Source: Aurifilum marmelostoma | Taxonomy: Eukaryota > Ascomycota > Sordariomycetes > Diaporthales > Cryphonectriaceae | Direction of reading: 5' to 3' | Assembly (NCBI GenBank): GCA_027559495.1 | Contig: JAMXSV010000022.1 | Coordinates: 1 to 64,000 of the forward strand | DNA length: 64,000 nt | In this document: piece by piece, positions 1 to 11,668 of the stretch | Layout: the number at the start of each line of letters is the position of its first letter | Position numbering within the stretch: the stretch's first letter is position 1 | Translations under genes and position numbers: made by a program | The notes under the pieces: model-generated | Databases searched by the model: none | What the model was told of the DNA's origin: nothing | Seen by the model: only the letters and a program-made list of their open reading frames with translations

Positions 1-1424
1 ACCTTTATATACTTGTTGTATACCCTGGTTATAGCAGTGCTTATTACAGTTAGGCTTATCTAGATTATTTATAATCCTAGTAATCTAGGCTTGCTAGATT
101 ACTTAATAATCTAATAATCTATCCCTATGAACCCTAACCCTGGGTTACGTAATCTCGTCTTTTTATTCCTTAGGTAAGTATTGAATACCCTGCGCTACGG
201 GGTCCGCCTTAGGTAGTCCCCGTGTCCTATGTCCTGATTGTTGCAGGTTATAATAGAAGTGGAATAAGCCTTTAAACTTCTTATTTAGGAGATTAAGAAG
301 GATATTTAAATATAGGATAAATCTTTGCTATAGCTAGAGAATATAGTTCTTAAAATTGCATTTAATTAAGATTATTGCTGCAATAAATAAGTTTATAAAG
401 GAGCATTTAGGGATTTAATCTAAATACTAGAGTAAAAATTTCGATTTAAGCTTTTTTATAAAAGTTATATATAAGTATAAAAAAGGACTATTAGAATATA
501 GAGGTAGCGAGGAATATAACTATAAATAAACTCTTTAGCAATTAATTTCCTTAATTCTTATATTTTCCTTAATTTTATTAATCTCTTACTTTCTTTAGAT
601 AGAATAGGCACTAGCAGGCAAGGATATATACTAGGGCGATAGAATATTTACCTATTATTCGCCTTAAACTTACTACCTAGCCTTAAATATATCTATTGCG
701 GATAAAGGATATATAGGGGCAGCAATTAATATACCTAGAGAAGTATACTATAAATTCGCTTATTTAATTTATAAATAGACCTCTAGTAAATTTATAGTAA
801 ATTTACTATAATTAATTTAGTAAGTTTACCATAAATTTACTAGTAGTGAATTTCCTACGCTAAGGCTTTATATTATATAGCTATAGCTAGTCTTATTTAT
901 AGTTAGACTAGAGAAGGCGATTCTCCTATAATTTATTTGCAATGCACTGCATAGCTAGAGCTGCCCATTAAATAGCCAGCAGTGAAAGGTGCTACTATAC
1001 TATATAGATCCAAAAGATTAGCAGATATTCGAACTTGCTATTCGAATATTCCTTCCAACCGTATATATAGCTTACGCTCGGACTATAGGTCGTAATACTA
1101 GCCTTTGCTAGCTAGTAGGCAATGCAGTCGGCTAGAAGAGTAAATGCTTAGAAGGTTTAGAAGCTAGTCTGGAATACTATAGGAGAGTTTGAAGAGAGAA
1201 AAAAAGAATGGAGAGGGGGGGGGGGCATTATATTTTTAACGCTGTTCTTTGTTGATTTAACCGCTATTACTCCTTCCAATATCCTTGTCTCGCCCCTGTG
1301 CATTCGCTTGAAGGCCTTTTCCCTAGGCCTGGGATATTCTCGATGTTTCATAGTCTCGTAAACGAAGATCATAAATGATCAGAAGCCTAAAAACATCGTT
1401 TTCACGATTGGCTTTTGATTGCTT
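1..1424. repeat. AT-rich, TpA-rich degenerate repeat region
   Basis: No gene is supportable here. The first ~1.15 kb is strongly AT-rich with very frequent TpA and few long open frames, unlike the balanced composition of the following genes. This is the look of a transposable element mutated by repeat-induced point mutation, although no recognisable transposase or LTR can be read. It holds a near-palindrome (783-843) and a short CCCTAA-type stretch near 131-142. From about 1200 the composition becomes more normal, with a G11 run at 1215-1225. RIP origin is inference; a dinucleotide index over the window would test it. Confidence 0.5.
783..843. repeat. Imperfect 26-bp inverted repeat
   Basis: Arms 783-808 and 818-843 are reverse complements with two mismatches, separated by a 9-bp AT spacer. 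Both mismatches are transitions (A/G and T/C). It could fold into a long hairpin or be the end of a degenerate element. No function is claimed. Confidence 0.6.
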
Positions 1425-3317
1425 CTACCCTCCATATTGAAACCTATTATAGGAAGGTCCCTGGAAACTCGGCATATATACAAACTCTGGTAACGGCTCG
1501 GGAGACGGATCGTGTTCTGGCTGCACTTCCTCCTGCGCGACCTCTAATAATGGATCGAGGCTTATCGTCGAGTCAGAGGACACCGGCCGAGTCTCAGCGT
1601 CCCTGACGATAGCCTCCGCTGGCTTCTCTTGTCTACCCGCCCCCAAACTCAACTCATACAAACCCTCCCCCGAGGTCATTGGCCCATCCATGTCCATCGT
1701 GTGCACCCATTCCTGCCGCGTCGTGGCTGAGCGACTAGCATCCAACTTGCCCCTGTTGTTCCAGGGCTCTGACGGCAGCGCGGCAGCGGTAGTATCCTGA
1801 GCGACTGCATGTGTCCGCGGCTCCGCCCGTCGTTCTAGGGCTCCACGGGTTTGGCTGTTCTTCTGCCAGCGCCTAGGCACGAATGTTCTCTTGAGAGTTT
1901 GCCGAAAAGGCCGTGTCAGACCGAAGACGATCGGAATAGCCAGGCCGGGTGTTACGCCGTAAATATAGCCGATAATACTGGCCCGCGCATGCTCAGCGCT
2001 CAGGTCTGGCGCGTTGGTCTGGACTTCGCGAGCCATCTGCGCAGGCGTAGGGAGGTGCACCAATACCGTGGCTAGGATGAATCCTCTGCATCGAGTGCGC
2101 AGGAGTGGATGTTGCGGTTAGATAAGGTTCGGAAGTGGAAGTGATCAAGAACATCACGCAATATGAGACTCACGAGATGAGAATGATCGCGATGGAGAGG
2201 CGGAAGACCAGCCAATTGCTGTCAAAAAGTGCCTTGGGCACATGATCCCCGCGCGGTGGAGTCTGTGCAGACGGGGAGCTCCAGGTCCGGCTTCTCCAGC
2301 TCTTCAGGATCCAGGCCCTCCAGCTGGTCGACGTGCCGTCGATCATAGGCCCGGTCTTGATCTTCTTCCAGATGCTCTTGCTGTCAATATACTTCCACAG
2401 AATAACGGCGATCAAGAAGATGCTGAAGGTGCACGCGGCGACCGCCTGGATGTTGGCGATGACCATATATGCGGTCCAGCTGCGTTGTACAGCCGACGTG
2501 TACTCCAGGCCGATAGAGATACCAGTTAGAACTGGCGGGATGGTCTTGCTCATTATTGCATATATGCGCTCGGCACGAGGATGCTTCGCCCACACACCAT
2601 ATATAGAGAGGGCTATATGCAGGGTGCTGCGCGTAGTGCAAACGGTGAGACAAGTTATGAAATACGTTGAATTTCGAAAGCGGGGCCTCGGATTACTTAC
2701 TATGTAAACAGATACGTCGACTCGATGATGTAGCAGGCGAAGCCTTTTGAGGTTCCTCAATGTTAGCCCGAAAACATATTTCTAATCCTACAGCGTTCGA
2801 GAAAAACCCTCTCGGCCGATGGGGAGAAGAGCGCCTTGGCGGTAATCGACGTATTTGAGCTTACGTATATTTGACAGAGCCAGCATAAACCCGAAGTTAC
2901 CATTTTTGAAAATGACTTCAGCATTTGGATAGTTGGCCTTGATGTAATCCAGCTGCTCCCACATGATATCGTCATAATTCCTTCAAGGTAAGTCATGTTA
3001 GCCTTTTGTGACAATGAAAACGTAGAGAGAAGATCACTGCCATACGTATAGTGGTATATCTGCTGAATAATACTGCTAATCGTGCATATCTGCGCAAAGT
3101 AGGCGATAAGAGCGACATCTTTTCAAGTGCAGCAGCAGCGCTTTATGTCAGTTGGGAAGAACTTGGATTCTGACGTCGGGGGTAGGGACTCACATCCAGA
3201 ACGCTCCCGATGGACCCAAAGCAGCCATATCAGAAGTAGGTCACTCAGAAGGCAAATAAAGGTATAGAACAGCACGCCTACTGCATCTCCCAAGGTGCTC
3301 GATGGCAATCCTGCCAT
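1425..3317 (-). CDS. Seven-transmembrane receptor-like membrane protein
   Basis: Six exons join in frame: 3317-3194, 3118-3046, 2980-2865, 2755-2701, 2626-2174 and 2085-1425, giving 493 aa with ATG at 3317. Introns are GT-AG, several with a GCTAAC-like branch site. The product shows about seven hydrophobic segments: one near the N-terminus (VGVLFYTFICLLSDLLLIWL), one starting VALIAYFAQI, one around ACYIIESTYLF, one around TIPPVLTGISIG, a long one around ACTFSIFLIAVILWKY, one around LSIAIILISGFILATVLVHL, and one around IYGVTPGLAIPIVFGLTRPF. A hydrophilic, probably cytosolic tail of ~150 residues follows. The 7-TM layout with a long tail suggests a fungal GPCR-like protein, but I recognise no named receptor class signature. 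The exact splice choice for the last intron rests on frame continuity (acceptor at 2086-2087). Confidence 0.6.
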
Positions 3318-4019
3318 TGTGCTGCTTTGGGCAGTAAAACAGAACCTGTGATGTTAATGTGGGATCCAGGAAAGCGGAAAAGGGATCACCTGTCAACCGG
3401 GCGCTTTGAAGATGCTTATGAGCTGTGCCGTCAAGCGTATCTCCCGATCTCCTTCTGCAACCGTAGAGTAGACATGGGGGGACTGGGGGAAAAGCAACTG
3501 TCAGAAGCTATGAGACCTAATAACCTGGCATTTCCAACGGTGTGCGGGACCGACACGCCGACGGGCGTCAGCCCAACATGATAATTCGATGTTACAGTAC
3601 CAATCAATGCTGACATACTGTACATCCCCCCGTCCGGCCTTTGCCTGATCAAGCTAGCCGCAAGTTGTTTCTGCATGTTGGTTCAAGGGCTTTTCACACT
3701 TGTGGGGCACCTATCAGTACACCGATGTTACCGTACTCAGCTGAATCTGCAGCCATCGTTGCTCTGCAGATCAAAAAGGCTGGACTATTCTCAGGAGGCT
3801 GGGCCTATACCAGAACCTATTATTGCACGTGCTGAGAAATGGGTTTTGGGTGATTGCCATATGCCGATCAAGGGTAGTCATAGCGTGGAATTTTTTATTT
3901 TATTTTTTTTCTTTTTACAGGGGAAGAGGGGGGAGCCATTCGTCTTTCCCAATTTTTCTTCTCCTTGGTCTTACCCTGAGGCCAGTCTTGAGGCTTCTGC
4001 TCTCGTAAATGTGCACATC
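3318..4019. other. Divergent intergenic region
   Basis: About 700 bp between the start of the 7-TM gene (-) and the start of the MFS exporter (+), so it must hold both promoters. A T-rich tract (about 3888-3918) lies ~100 bp before the exporter ATG. No other gene is seen. Confidence 0.5.
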
Positions 4020-5986
4020 ATGGAATCATCAATTCAAGGGCCATCTGTGACCGTTCCAGACGGTGAGACTGGACGACAAATAGGTAAAATGACACAGCCG
4101 TTATCCGACACCCAGCACCCCGATCACGTGGAGAATGGGAAAGACCAAGAAGATGATTTGGCGAAGGCTCAGTTTATGGCGGTACAGCGAAGCTTTGGAT
4201 TCTGGGCCATCATCGTTGGGCTTGGTATCATGCTATTGCTCGCTGCCCTGGAGAAGTAAGTTGCCAGGATCCCCTCCTCCCTTGGGTTCTTTTGCGCATT
4301 GGACAATGAAGTGCTCACTCACGAGTTGCACAGCACAGTTATTACAACAGCGGCCCCTGACATCCTTACTGAGATCCCTCTTGGTGACAACTGGGTCTGG
4401 TTAACTAATGCCTTCTTCCTCGCATGCGCCGCCTTTCAGCCTCTGATTGGCCAGCTATCTAATCTATTCGGCCGCCGATGGATGATATTGTGTGTCATCG
4501 CCGTCTACACGCTGGGAAGTGGCATTTGCGGCGGTGCCACCAACGGCGCGACTCTGATTGCTGGCCGTACTGTGCAGGGGATCGGGTCAGGAGGGATCAT
4601 TCAGGGATATGGTGAGACAAAAGCGTTTCCAAAGCCTCTCGTACATTTGTTTTGCAATAGATGCTTGGCAGTCAAAGGTTATCTTGTCCTTTTATCACAG
4701 CCTTGCTAACGAACCTTCTAGACACTATTATCTCAGATCTAGTTCCACTTCGCTATCGAGGCAACTATATTGCTATAATCCTGCTTATATACAGTATCGG
4801 CACGACTCTAGGCGCCCTAGTAGGCGGCCTCCTCGTGGACCATACTACCTGGCGGTGGTGTTTCTATATCAACTTGCCGATTGGTGTAGTCTCTATGGTG
4901 GTCATGTTCTTTTTCTTGCATGTACGCCACCGCCGAGATGGATCAGTAACCCAGCGCCTGCGACGCATCGACTTCGTGGGGAATGGGATCCTAATCGCCG
5001 GTACGACTTCGATGCTCATCTCCCTAACGTACGCAGGCACTCGATACGCTTGGTCCTCATGGCAAACCCTCGTACCTCTGCTGATCGGATTTGCCTCCTT
5101 TTTCGTCTTTGGAGCCTTCGAGGCAAGTCGTTTCGCCCCCGCAGAGCCTGTCATGCCGCCGCACCTCTTCTCCTCTCGCACCTCCGTCATTATCGCCATC
5201 AACACTTTCCTCTACAGCGCTGCCACCTACTGGGTCCTGTTCTTCCTCCCTGTGTACTTCCAGGCTGTGAAGCTGGGCTCCCCCACTCGCGCAGGCATTA
5301 ATGTGATTCCTGTGACGCTCCTCAGCGTCCCCACTGCCTCTCTTGCCGCATGGGCAATGGCCCGGTGGGGCAAATACAAAGCTCTACATCTGGTGGGTTT
5401 CGCGCTCTTCAACATTGGCCTGGGACTCTTCACGCGCCTCGACAAGCACACCCCGACCGGTGAATGGGTCGGTTATATGTTCGTTGGCCCAATTGGCGGC
5501 GGCCTGTTGCTCAGCACCCAGCTGCCTGCCTTCCAGGCTCCGGCGCCCGAAGCTGACCAAGCGCTTGCAACGGCGTCATGGAACTTCACCCGCACTCTCG
5601 GCGGTATCTGGGGCGTCGCAATCCCTGCAGCTGTCTTTGCCAACCGCGTCGACGGACTCGTCGCTGCGGGGCTCATCACAAACCCCACAGCTGCCGCCGC
5701 GCTAGTGGGCGGCGGCGCATACGAGCACGCATCCGCTGCGTTTGTGCGCTCGTTTCCGTCTGTGGTGGACCAGTTGCAGATCGTGACCGTGTATCAATTA
5801 GCAATCCAGAGGACCTTCCTTGTCTGTATTGCCTTTTCGGGTCTGGCGTTCTTGCTGTGTCTCTTCGAGAAGAACATCCCGCTGCGCACGGAGTTGGTGA
5901 CAGAGTACGGCTTGAAGGAAAATGGTGAGATGACCCCCAGTCGGGCAGCGTCTGGACCTCAGAACAGTTTGGGACCTCCACACTGA
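4020..5986 (+). CDS. MFS drug/metabolite exporter, DHA2 (14-TM) type
   Basis: Three exons (4020-4255, 4334-4611, 4722-5986) give 592 aa. Splicing the first intron recreates the conserved MFS sequence LENTVITTAAPDIL, which fixes both junctions. The second gives GYDTIISDLVPLRYRG, the usual loop after TM4. A soluble N-terminal tail of ~60 residues is followed by many hydrophobic segments; GQLSNLFGRRW matches the loop 2-3 MFS signature and LGALVGGLLVDHTTWRW is the motif-C region. This family works as proton-driven efflux of toxic compounds or secondary metabolites at the plasma membrane. Neighbours give no substrate; the big biosynthetic cluster is 35 kb away. Annotation as an exporter is family knowledge, the substrate is unknown. 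Confidence 0.88.
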
Positions 5987-5993
5987 GACGCAC

Positions 5994-6003
5994 AATAAAT
6001 AAA
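5994..6003 (+). terminator. AATAAA-type polyadenylation signal
   Basis: Two overlapping AATAAA hexamers lie 8 bp after the MFS exporter stop codon. Fungal poly(A) signals are loose, so this is a plausible but unproven 3'-end element. Confidence 0.35.
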
Positions 6004-6214
6004 CATCCTTGGGGGTAGGTAGCGGGTGGAGCCTAGACCGCGATGGAGACATGCATCTGCTGAAAATAAAATCTCCTAATCATGACCCATTTACCACTTC
6101 AGCTGCCATAATGCACACTATGCTGGTTACCTATACGGGCCGGCTTCTTATATACATATATATATATATGTCTGGAGCACAAAGTGGGGCAGTCTCCCTG
6201 CGACTTATTTAGGT

Positions 6215-7132
6215 TTAGGGACGCCATACCATTGACCATATTAACATGCCTTCGCCAGTTCTATTTGGCATACCGTCTTCACCCACCTTGCCTTTCCCTA
6301 CAACAAATTCACCGAGAACCTTACCCCCATGTCTCAAGTATAGATCGCGGTTGGATGCCGTTGCAGCCTCAAAACGAAGTGGCCGCCCGTCGCTCCTAGC
6401 ACGGTCTTGCATTTGGACGAACACAGAGCTCCCAAGCCCTCGTCGGCGGCTTCCTTCCTCTGTGCCCATAAATGCCCCGTACCAGTGGTTCCTCAGCTCA
6501 TCTTTGGTCAAAGACCGCTCAAGGATAGATCTAGCGCCCTCGGGTAACTCAAACATAGCTCGCTAGGAAGACTCAATGTCAGCCATATAAGCACGCTATC
6601 AATTTTTAGCCAACAGGGGACTCACCTTGAAGAACCCCAGCCCCAAGCTCCAGATGGCAGGAACAAGCCCTGCTTGCAACAGCGTCCGCGGATTCTCCAG
6701 CCTCGATGCGGGCGGCATAATAAGACCGCAGCAACCAAAATTTCCCGCCTCAATGAACACGCCATTATTAAGTGCGGCCTGCGTGAGAACAGCATGGAAA
6801 AGAATGGAGAGTTTTTCCCGGTGTTGAGATTGCGGAATATCAGCGAGAAACCATGTGTAGACCGGGTCGCCGAGAAAGGCCGACGACAAGACTTGGACGG
6901 CCTTATTGATAGTTTCCATACCTGGCTTGAGGAGCTGTTGGGTCGGTTGACAATCTCTGCTTCCAGGCATTCGAAGGTCTCTGTCCTGGATCACTGTTCT
7001 GGAGAGGTGGTGTGCCCCAGATGCATAGCCTCGACTGGGCTGCCATTGGGGGCAGCTGGTGTGTCTAACAACTCTATAGAGAGCGAATTGATAGAAGACT
7101 GAGGAGTTCTTGAGAAGTGCGGCGTTCGTCAT
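6215..7132 (-). CDS. GNAT-family N-acetyltransferase
   Basis: Two exons, 7132-6626 and 6562-6215, phase 0, give 284 aa. The first ATG in frame is at 7132; the open frame continues upstream without an ATG. The C-terminal half carries the acetyl-CoA binding motif RRRGLGSSVF (R-x-x-G-x-G type) and then LRFEATAS..NRDLYLRHGGKV, the usual beta-strand/helix of fungal GNATs that ends in a Tyr-x-x-x-Gly-like turn. The middle segment AFLGDPVYTWFLADIP is the common N-terminal fold of this group. The first ~60 residues are rich in Arg/Ser and could be a targeting sequence or a wrongly included upstream region. Substrate unknown. The intron is 63 bp (6563-6625). Confidence 0.75.
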
Positions 7133-8281
7133 TTTGACGAAGGGAATGCCTGACCTAGGTCGCGCGAGTTGGAAGCGAACGATGCGCAAGATGGGTTACT
7201 GCCATCTTAAATTGTTCGAGGTCACTAGAGGCAAAGGGATGTCCGAGAACTAGTTTATACTGGAGACTTGAACTCGCAGAATGATCGACGCTTATGCACA
7301 CTCCTGGTATGTGTGCGGCTACTTGGAGATACTGCTAATACGGTCTATTACTACTTTACGTTGCGGTGGCCCCCCCCCCCCTCCTTTTTTTTTTCCTTTC
7401 CCCCCCCCCCCCCCCCCCCCTTTCCTCCTTGCTCTCCCGGCCCTTTTCCCCGGGGTCTTTCATCCTAGCCCTAATCAAACACAATACTTTCTATCGAGAT
7501 GCCGCTATGCATCCCGGTCGTACTAAGACTACTTTTGCGCAAAAATGTAACAGCCCTCGTCTGACCGCACTGTGGTAGACTCCTTATCTGCAAGCATCTC
7601 TGGGAGTCTTCCTGCATTTGTTACAGGTCTAGGCTAGAGGTTGACTTTAGATCGCACATGTTACCCTCCTATATATAAGCCTTACTATAATGTCCTTGAA
7701 AATTCTAATCTGTCTAGTATAGGGTCTTTCACTTATGTTCGATATACTAGATACCCTGCAAACTTGGTTATACTGCTTAAGTGTATGTGTTTGTGCAAAG
7801 ATCTAGGGACTAAATAGCATCTAGCAAGATAAACACTATGCAATACTGCTTATGTTCAATGCTATGACTCACCCCAGCAGACCTTTTGTACGTAGGATTA
7901 GAATGGAACCCGAAGGATTCTGCAAGGGTAGGGGGTTTTGAGCTTCCCACGTTATCATAGTACGAGCTACCCACTATCTAGCGCCAACATCATTGTAAGA
8001 ATGGACTTTGTATAGGGCAAAACCCGAGGCTCCTTTTGGACCCCACATGTCCTTGGTTGGGCGTGGAGAAGGAAGATCATCTGACTTCGGAACGTTTATA
8101 CTAGAAAGGTTAGGTTACTACGGAGTACAGTAAATCTGATCCCCCTTGATAACCGTGACAGGGCTACATTGCACCGGGCGCCGCACACCAATCTCGGATC
8201 GCCTGCCCAGGTAGATACCGACCGCGCCGCCTTCTATCAGGCAGAGTCCTGCATTCACTGTGTGCGAGATGCTCGTGATTA
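7133..8281. other. Intergenic region with long polypyrimidine tract
   Basis: About 1.15 kb between the start of the GNAT gene and the end of the Vps62-like gene. It contains a long C/T tract (7370-7445). No reading frame here resembles a known family. Confidence 0.5.
7370..7445. repeat. C/T homopolymer-rich tract
   Basis: Runs of C (12 and 22 long) separated by T-rich stretches form an almost pure pyrimidine strand, capable of triplex or i-motif/G-quadruplex structures. Length may also be unreliable in the assembly. Confidence 0.85.
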
Positions 8282-9855
8282 TTACTCTTGATCGCCTTCG
8301 GCATGGTGACCGTCGTCCCTATATTCCAGATTATTCAGCGGTATATCCGCCCCAGTGTTGACCTTTTTGTACCCCTGCTTTCTTGACCTGTACCGCCCCA
8401 CAGCACACCTGATGCCAAGCACTATCGACACCAACACGCCGACGAGTATGGCGCCCGATACCCAGACTCTCCACCCGCGCAGACAGCATGGGTAGAGCGA
8501 CATGAAGAGGCGGACGCCCCATTGCAGCCATGACTTCTTCTCTCGATGGTCAGGAAATAAGCCCTTTCTCACGAGCTGCTTTGTTATAGGGCCTGATGGG
8601 CCGGAGACATATCGTTTCAGGCCAAAGTGAGGGACTGTCTTCTGGCGAGAATCGCTGTCAGGATATTGAACGTCGCCCCAGAGCCCGGAGAAGTAGATTG
8701 CTGATGTAAAGTTCGACCCTTGAGTTGATCCAGGTGGGACGATCCGGGTCAGATTCGAAGTAACAGGGTTAAGATGATAGAAGTACGCTGAGGAGACGGG
8801 GTCCCATCGCTTGCCTGCGTCACAGTGATCCCGTAACACGGCATCGTGAACGTGGTCTCTGGACGATTGCTGGTGTTAGCTGCACTGTATTATAGACGAT
8901 GGACTGTGCCCTGCCTACCCAGGAGACGCATAGTTTGCGTGAGAGCCATATGCGCTGTATACGATGGGCTGAAACAATCTTAGTTCGGCTGTCCATATAG
9001 TCAGAACGTGTTGCCATGAACTCACCCGCTCATTCTCTATCGTCAGACCCGCATCATCCCACGCATAAGCAGCACCGTCAGAGTGTTGGCTGAAATAAAT
9101 GCCAGTAGGTTTCCCGTCCCGAAACCGAACCATGTTATACTCCCTGAGTGAGGATCCTCTATCAGCGAAGGCCGCAAGTACAAGAGATACCCGTACCTAC
9201 CAATCTCCAACATGATCTCCGAAGTGCATTCCGGGCTCCAAATCTCCCTCTATCAGGCCTTTTATCGGCTGCAGGACCTGGGTAATGTTGGGGCCTCGAT
9301 TGTATGAGTAGAAGTAGAAATAAAAGGCCCCTAGGTCGTTCGGGCACCCCTCGGACTCGACGAGAACGACAACACACGAGGTCGCATTATGGAGGATTCC
9401 CGAGTCGTCCGGCGTCTCTCCGAGAAGCCATGCGGGCTGCTGGACGATCTCATCGCTAGCTGTCAGCGCGACTGGATCGCCCTCGAGTCCTTTGGCATTG
9501 AGCAGAGCCAGATTGTCGAGGTCGAGCTCCGGCAGCCCGTCTACGGGCTCACCATGCACAATGGGTGTGGTATGGCGCACATGCTGAAGCAGGTCCGCCG
9601 GTCGAAATGGATCGTCGGAATGTAGCCAAACGAGCGGCGCTGATCAAGGGTTAGCTTCATGTCCCGGTCTCTGTTCTGAATATCCTGGTGAGCTGGGCGG
9701 ATTTGAATCGTACCGTGGCGGGTCACATAATCCGGTATAGTTGTCGACGTGACTAAAGTCGTAGCCTGATTGTTGTGTATAGAAAGGCACATGGAGGTTT
9801 GTACGCTGAGCAATAAAAACAGTAGGAGCAACAGAGCTGGAGATGACGAAGCCAT
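8282..9855 (-). CDS. Vps62-related secreted/membrane protein
   Basis: Five exons, 9855-9714, 9639-9201, 9143-9026, 8968-8919 and 8858-8282, give 441 aa; all phases agree. Splicing reconstructs the family pattern YVTRHAPLVWLHSDDPFRP, then HVGDWEYNMVRF, then SQHSDGAAYAWD and YSAYGSHANYA, which are hallmarks of the Vps62 family (vacuolar protein sorting-associated 62, related to DUF946). The N-terminus MASSSPALLLLLFLLLSV is a strong signal peptide. A hydrophobic segment near residues 385-405 (AILVGVLVSIVLGIRCAV) followed by basic residues predicts a single C-terminal membrane anchor. Biochemical function of the family is poorly known; a role in vacuolar/secretory traffic is only inferred from the name-giving yeast protein. 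Confidence 0.85.
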
Positions 9856-10604
9856 AAGGCCTCGGCGACAATGGGCCAGCTGCATGCCTGCAGCAGACAT
9901 GCAATTTTTGACGGGCCTGACCTGTTTGGGCTTTGACGTCAATCAACGAGTATTGCCTGCAGAGAATCCTCCCGCTGATAGGGCTGCTCCGGTTCTTCGG
10001 CGGTTATCTAAGGTTGATGCGAGAGGATGAGAATGCTTGGGTGATTAGGGCAGGGTAGGCGTGATGGTGACGGGTGTGTTGCCGTAGAAAATAGCGCCGA
10101 CGGCAGTGCAGGGGTAGCCACGCGGCAGGCAGCATCCTTGAAACCCTTCATCTACTGTGCGTATACCATAGTAAGTTGTGAGTCCCATGCTGCTCAAGAC
10201 CGCCCCTTCTCAACCACGATCAGGATGGTTATAATGCAGTCGATACCTTCGTGGCTCAAGAGGCCACCGGAGTCTCCTTGCTTTCCGATCAAATGAGAAC
10301 TCTAAACGCAACTCTCAAAACTTTATGTTCTGTGCCGGCGAATGGGAAGAAGAAGCAAGACAGTTTTGTTCAAATTCGCGAATAGTCAGATCGTACAGTA
10401 TATCCAAAGGAATTCGAGTGGTTCATGAAACGAGGTCTTCCTATTATTTTTCCGTCCGGGTCACTTTCGCTTAGCACACATTGATTACTCCATTCTGGGC
10501 CTGAAAAGTTCTCATGTTTATGAACTTGCTTATTCCGGTTGTATTTTCAGCTTTCTTTCCTCGTGGAAATAGCTGCTCTAGATACATCAGCTCTGTCTGG
10601 TCCT
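9856..10604. other. Intergenic region, no gene seen
   Basis: About 750 bp between the start of the Vps62-like gene and the 3' end of the SDR gene. No coding region is supportable; it should hold the promoter of the Vps62-like gene. Confidence 0.5.
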
Positions 10605-11668
10605 TCATGCTTTTTCTTCGCCTAATGTTTCCAGATACTGAGCAGCTACATCACCCACAGCACTCTCAAAGCTCTTCAAGTTGCCGCCCAGCAGTGCGGC
10701 TGCACTGCTGGAGTCATACTCGACCTGCAAAGTTAGCACCGTCCCCCCTCTTGAAGATTCCCTTCTCAACAGCCTTCGGGAATGCCTTTTCAACATAATC
10801 GAAGATGTACGCATAGTCGACCTTGGTAGCAAGCCCATAATCCTTGCCAGCACATTCTTTGTCCAAGGCAACCCTCAGGTGAAGATCTGCCACGTCATCG
10901 ATATGGGCAAATCTTCCGTGAAGGGGAAAGGGAAGTTCTGCGCCCACCATGCCCAATACTAACAGGCTATTGGAGTTATTCTGGCCGATCATATCCGTGT
11001 TGAGAATCAGCTCGTTGCGCCCAAAGGTATAGCCAGGAGCGACGTGCGAAATGGTGAAATGAGGATTTTGCGTCTTGGTAAAAGCATCCGAGTTGTGTAG
11101 CTCGACGATCTTGCCCGTGACGTAAGCCGACATCACATCGTCAAACGTGTCTGGAACGGGATCGGGCAGGGGGAGGCGCGCTGAGGCCACACCGTTGGTG
11201 CCAACGATCGACGAAGTGATCACGACGCGCTGCACGCTGGGCGTTCTGAGTGCAGACTTTAGTAATACCGAGGACATCTTGATTGTGGGCTGATAGACCT
11301 GCGTCAGGGGATCAAAGGTTGGCACCGCTGTGGGTGAAGCGGCGTGGACAATGTGTGTAACTCCACCCAAGGCGTCATCAAAAGCCCCATCGACAGTGAA
11401 GTCAGGGATGACCACTGACGACAGGCGCTCGCCGGGGGCGATTTTCTGCACCGCGGGATTGGATGCTACGGTCTGGGCTTTCTCGTCAGATCGCGCCATA
11501 TAGCGCACCTGGGTATGAAATCAGCGGCTCGACGGACCCAACAGAAGGCTTAGTAGACACATCAGTCCTTGTGCGCTCACATACCTTGTGGCCAGCCGCC
11601 AGGGCGGCGAGAAGAATACGGAACCCAATTAGGCCCGTGGCTCCTGTGATCAGAAATGTCGCCGCCAT
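10605..11668 (-). CDS. NAD(P)-dependent reductase, dihydroflavonol-4-reductase-like SDR, with frameshift
   Basis: Exon 1 (11668-11585) encodes MAATFLITGATGLIGFRILL, the TGxxGxxG dinucleotide site. A 76-bp intron leads to exon 2 from 11508 downward. Extended-SDR features are seen: THIVHAASPTA, VVITSSIVGT (catalytic Ser region) and YVTGKIVE (Y-x-x-x-K). The open frame runs into a stop at about 10714 after GIFKRGDG. The conserved C-terminus (VEYDSS..LLGGNLKSFE.....QYLETLGEE) continues in another frame to 10605. The shift falls at a run of six G (minus strand) near 10740-10745. Removing one base there would restore continuity, so this is either a homopolymer sequencing error or a genuine frameshift. 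The substrate (aldehyde/ketone) is unknown. Confidence 0.72.

Noticed and set aside
4020..5986. Assigning the DHA2 exporter to the polyketide cluster
   Set aside because: It is 35 kb away with unrelated genes between.
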